Shown: piece after piece, positions 61,246-64,000 of the stretch
How the letters are laid out: each line of letters begins with the position of its first letter
Position numbering within the stretch: the first letter of the stretch is position 1
Source: Polytrichum commune
Lineage: Eukaryota > Streptophyta > Polytrichopsida > Polytrichales > Polytrichaceae
DNA length: 64,000 bases
Direction: 5' to 3'
Assembly (NCBI GenBank): GCA_950295325.1
Contig: OX485805.1
Location: 55,080,758-55,144,757 of the forward strand
Notes under the pieces: generated by a model
Told to the model about the DNA's origin: nothing
Database searches by the model: none
Seen by the model: the letters and a program-made list of their open reading frames with translations, nothing else
Position numbers and translations under genes: made by a program

Positions 61246-61430
61246 CACTACACCGTTTATGGTAATTAGCGTCACATGCATAATAGTGTCACTTACCCTT
61301 TTTTAAGGCCTATGCTAGGTACATTGATGATTACAACTTCATCATAAATGTCACCTCATGACACTTGGCATTCAAGTGCGCTTATTAATATATCTTGGCA
61401 TGAGCATGTTCAATAGTGTTATGAGGTGCC
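61246..61430 (+). mobile_element. CACTA-like element, copy D, left part
   Basis: It begins CACTACACCGTTTATGGTAA and follows copy A through GTGTCACTTACCC, CATGACACTTGGCATTCAAG and GTGTTATGAGGTG. It then breaks off into unrelated repeat sequence (R3, also at 36290-36410). A matching right part of the family is at 62930-63034, so either one element was split by insertions or two fragments lie close together. Confidence 0.72.
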
Positions 61431-61711
61431 ACGGTCAGCGTGAATGTATGAATAGCAAACAAATAATCTTACTTTTTTGGGGGGCCCATGGAATCTATCT
61501 GGTATATTTTAGGATCATGGAACCGATCCACATGGTTGAATATTGTTATTGTGAACAAGTTTACAAGCATTGTCATCCCATCTTACTTTAAATTTATTCA
61601 ACTTGAAATGTCAATTATCGAAACAAAGTTTTGCGTCCTAACATCCACATAGTGAGATATTGTCATGGATGATTAAAATTTGGATGAAAAATCACTTAGT
61701 AAGTGACATAA

Positions 61712-62043
61712 ATCATTGCAACGTTGTAATATATTCTACACTTTTATTTTTAACAAAGAATGGCAATACAATGCTAGGTTTACATTTAGTGTTGGGGACA
61801 CTACACCGGCGGTTTACAATTAGTATTGAGCCAGACAAATATGATTGGTGACACCAAATACAATATTTAGTGTAGGCATCATTGCAACGTTGTAATATAT
61901 TCTACACTTTTATTTTTAACAAAGAATGGCAATAGAATGCTAGGTTTACATTTAGTGTTGGTGACACTACCCCAGCGGTTTACAATTAGTATTGAGCTAG
62001 ACAAATATGATTGGTGACACCAAATACAATATTTAGTATAGAC
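61712..62043. repeat. 166-bp direct tandem duplication
   Basis: ATCATTGCAACGTTGTAATA begins at 61712 and again at 61878. Both copies continue through AATGCTAGGTTTACATTTAG and AAATACAATATTTAGT with only a handful of differences. A diverged single relative is at 22560-22790. Confidence 0.9.
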
Positions 62044-62929
62044 ACCAACCTCTTTTAGTGGGCCCACCATTATTACCCAAGTAAAGGAGGTCTAGTAAAA
62101 ACTTCCGCTTCAAAGACTAGATGATTGAGGTTCACGGGCCATCGTCCTCCTTAATAAACAACTCAAGAATAGGTACTGTGCCCGCCGGATTCTATATGTG
62201 GCTTGGGTGGGTCAAAAATTAACTATGGATATGTATATTAAAAAGGAAAAGGCTTTGTGCAATTAAGGGTGTTGTGACTTTTCGGCATTTCTATGTACCG
62301 CCAACTTTATGCTAGATGCTAAAGCACCCTTATTATTGAGCGTTATTTACCGACGAATCTGCCACTCTTGGCCCACGCGTCAGTGCCCATACTAGAATTT
62401 AATGGTCTTGTCCATGTTGTTGTCCATAACTTGTTGGACTGGACGGAATTACCGACGGAGTCAGTTCCAACGACATTTTTCATCCTTTGAGCCACGGACC
62501 CTCCTCGGACATTGGGATCATTCCCTGCTCCAAGCTCGGTTACGCACCATATATGCTAGTGTGTTGTGCAAACGTGACATGCTATTATGTTATGTAAGTG
62601 AGATTTGCTAATGTTTTATGCATCGAAACATGTGGAATGTGTTATGCACCAAGTCCACAAATGTGTTATGCAACGAAATTAACGGATCCAAACTTGTTAG
62701 TACGCACAACTATTTCATACAAATAATGCTTGTAATCAAGTAGTCTTCCTTACTAAACCCGTGATGCCGAGATTCTATATGTCAATGCAAACACCCTCTT
62801 GTTCTCTGCCTACACTCATATGATTTGCAAGTTGTACATGAGTAATTTTGATCGCATTCGATTGGATGATGTGTTGGTAGTTGATGCGGTGTTGTGGGGT
62901 AAACCCTAAAACCACTAACAAAGCGAATC

Positions 62930-63034
62930 ATATTGACAATTAGCGGGGCATGACACTTTGAGACCTCTAGGCATCTAGTTTAGGCCCTTCACAAATAACA
63001 CACGTGACACTAAATACCGTAAATGGTGTACACC
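62930..63034 (+). mobile_element. CACTA-like family, right-end fragment
   Basis: The blocks ATATTGACAATTAGCGGGGC, AGACCTCTAGGCATCTAGTT and GTGACACTAAATACCGTAAA followed by TGGTGT match the right ends of copies A and C. Confidence 0.72.
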
Positions 63035-63053
63035 ATTTATGGTACTTAGTGTC
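63006..63053. repeat. Near-perfect 48-bp palindrome made of two CACTA-family ends
   Basis: ACTAAATACCGTAAATGGTG on the left and its inverted counterpart CACCATTTATGGTACTTAGT on the right meet at a GTAC centre with two mismatches per 24-bp arm. A right end and a left end of the same repeat family are therefore joined directly. Confidence 0.85.
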
Positions 63054-63160
63054 AGTTATTATTATTCGGAGTCACTCAATGCTATACTAACTTCTTACTA
63101 AGTATGGCATTTCATACTTCCCGAAAGTAAGTGACGCTAAATACCACAAATGGTGTACCT
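63025..63160. mobile_element. Very short TIR element (about 135 bp)
   Basis: GGTGTACACCATTTATGGTA at the left and the inverted ATACCACAAATGGTGTACC at the right bound a short AT-rich interior. It uses the same terminal sequence as the CACTA-like family and is probably a minimal deletion derivative. Confidence 0.6.
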
Positions 63161-63783
63161 AATACGACAAAGGGGTCTTTTGGTCACTAGACCATCACTT
63201 GATCACTCCAACTTTCTCATGGCAAGCACAGTGAATAGTGTTTGGTGTCCTTTCTTTCGTATAGGGAAGTTATATGTAGATGATCCTGGTGAACTGTTAG
63301 GAATATCCTGTGACAAATCCTATGTATAAGCACCCTTGACCTTCGAGCCAATCACCAAAGAGATGATAATTTCACAATGTTCATTCATTTGCTAGAGAAG
63401 AGAGAAGAGAGGAAGAGGAAAGCAATTTAATCTTCAGATAAGCTTACATGCATATCATCAACTCGAATTGACTCCACATGTCTTATAACTAATTTCTTCC
63501 GGGCTCCCCTTCAAGCACTTCAAACTATTTCAAAGAAAACTGTGTGCTAAATAGGATTTCATAGCTTAAGTATCTTCAAATATAGTATATACAGTAGATG
63601 CACCCAGTAAGAGGCCCCCCTCCGTTTCAAATAACACCTCCAAGTACAAGGTTGCCAACATGGCTTTCTAAATACCCCGATGAGCGTTGTGCTCGTCAAG
63701 GCAACGGGCAGAAACAACACCAAAAAAGCCAGAGCTTTGCTTGCCCCGACCCTGGCCTGACCCTTGCATTCTTGAAGGTCACT
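63161..63783. other. Gene-free stretch
   Basis: I see no gene. The short frames on both strands at 63559-63810 overlap each other and have no recognisable family, apart from the R4 end. Confidence 0.5.
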
Positions 63784-64000
63784 TGTCCATATAACCCATA
63801 TTGAGTGCACTTCATCTTCAAGGTCTAAAATCCAATGTATATGTTCACTTTCATTGAATAAATAAGCAATTAATTGGGATTCATTTCCGAAGTGAAATCA
63901 TCAATAAAGCATGTAATTAACTTGGAAGTCAAAAATATTACAAAACCCTCATTAGCACCAAGGTAATGATTTGTTTGAATTACCATTAAAAGGGTCTTTG
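63784..64000 (-). repeat. Coding-like repeat R4, copy 2 (inverted, runs off the window)
   Basis: This is the reverse complement of 43489-43710 with moderate divergence. On the minus strand it reads NEGFVIFLTSKLITCFIDDF and, after a break, WILDLEDEVHSIWVIW. Unlike copy 1, the frame is broken in the middle. Confidence 0.55.

Noticed and set aside
1-64000. CRISPR array, bacterial operon or organelle insertion
   Set aside because: No array with regular unique spacers was found; the tandem repeats lack spacers, no bacterial-type gene cluster exists, and no plastid or mitochondrial gene sequence was recognised.

Overview
The window looks like nuclear DNA of a land plant with a large, gene-poor, repeat-rich genome. 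The supports are a heavy-metal-associated (HMA) plant protein gene with plant-type introns, a plant class-I phospholipase A1 gene, a plant-like U6 snRNA sequence, a tRNA-derived SINE, Ty3/gypsy and LINE remnants, and several families of terminal-inverted-repeat (TIR) DNA elements. Low gene density and heavily decayed transposons suggest a gymnosperm-like or fern-like genome, but the species cannot be fixed from sequence alone. There are no operons, CRISPR arrays or bacterial features.

Three protein-coding genes are convincing. (1) 18947-21924 (+) is a three-exon HMA-domain gene whose metal-binding Cys-x-x-Cys is replaced by Asp-x-x-Asp. It is surrounded and interrupted by local tandem duplications, including two extra copies of the end of exon 1 inside intron 1. 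(2) 33361-34239 (+) is an intronless, GC-rich, 292-residue gene resembling the DUF3632 family, which I know mainly from fungi; it is the best candidate here for horizontal transfer. (3) 57592-59460 (+) is an intronless, complete 622-residue phospholipase A1 of the PLA1-I gamma / DAD1-like type, with its Ser-Asp-His triad. The three genes show no functional link.

Layout: 1-17 kb is transposon debris containing a TIR element (78-983), a head-to-head inverted pair of CACTA-like elements (9965-11108) and a Tourist-like MITE packed with GGCCCA motifs (11376-11923). 17-22 kb holds the HMA gene. 22.5-31.8 kb holds a decayed LINE, dispersed repeats, a TIR element with a matching copy at 45.5 kb, a degenerate SWIM-like coding remnant and another CACTA-like copy. 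32.6-34.4 kb holds the DUF3632 gene. 34.4-39.8 kb is repeat debris. 39.8-43.4 kb is a decayed Ty3/gypsy element ending in a putative LTR. 45.5-46.3 kb is a TIR element carrying a nested foldback hairpin. 48.2-48.9 kb is a young 319-bp tandem duplication. 49.5-50.7 kb is a complete non-autonomous CACTA element with a 3-bp target duplication, carrying a minisatellite and a SINE. 52 kb is an RNase H remnant. 54.9-56.0 kb is a TIR element with a possible 9-bp target duplication. 57.5-59.5 kb is the phospholipase gene. 60.7 kb is a U6 snRNA pseudogene, and 61-63.2 kb is CACTA-like repeats with a 166-bp tandem duplication and a near-perfect palindrome. All family assignments are by eye; no searches were run.
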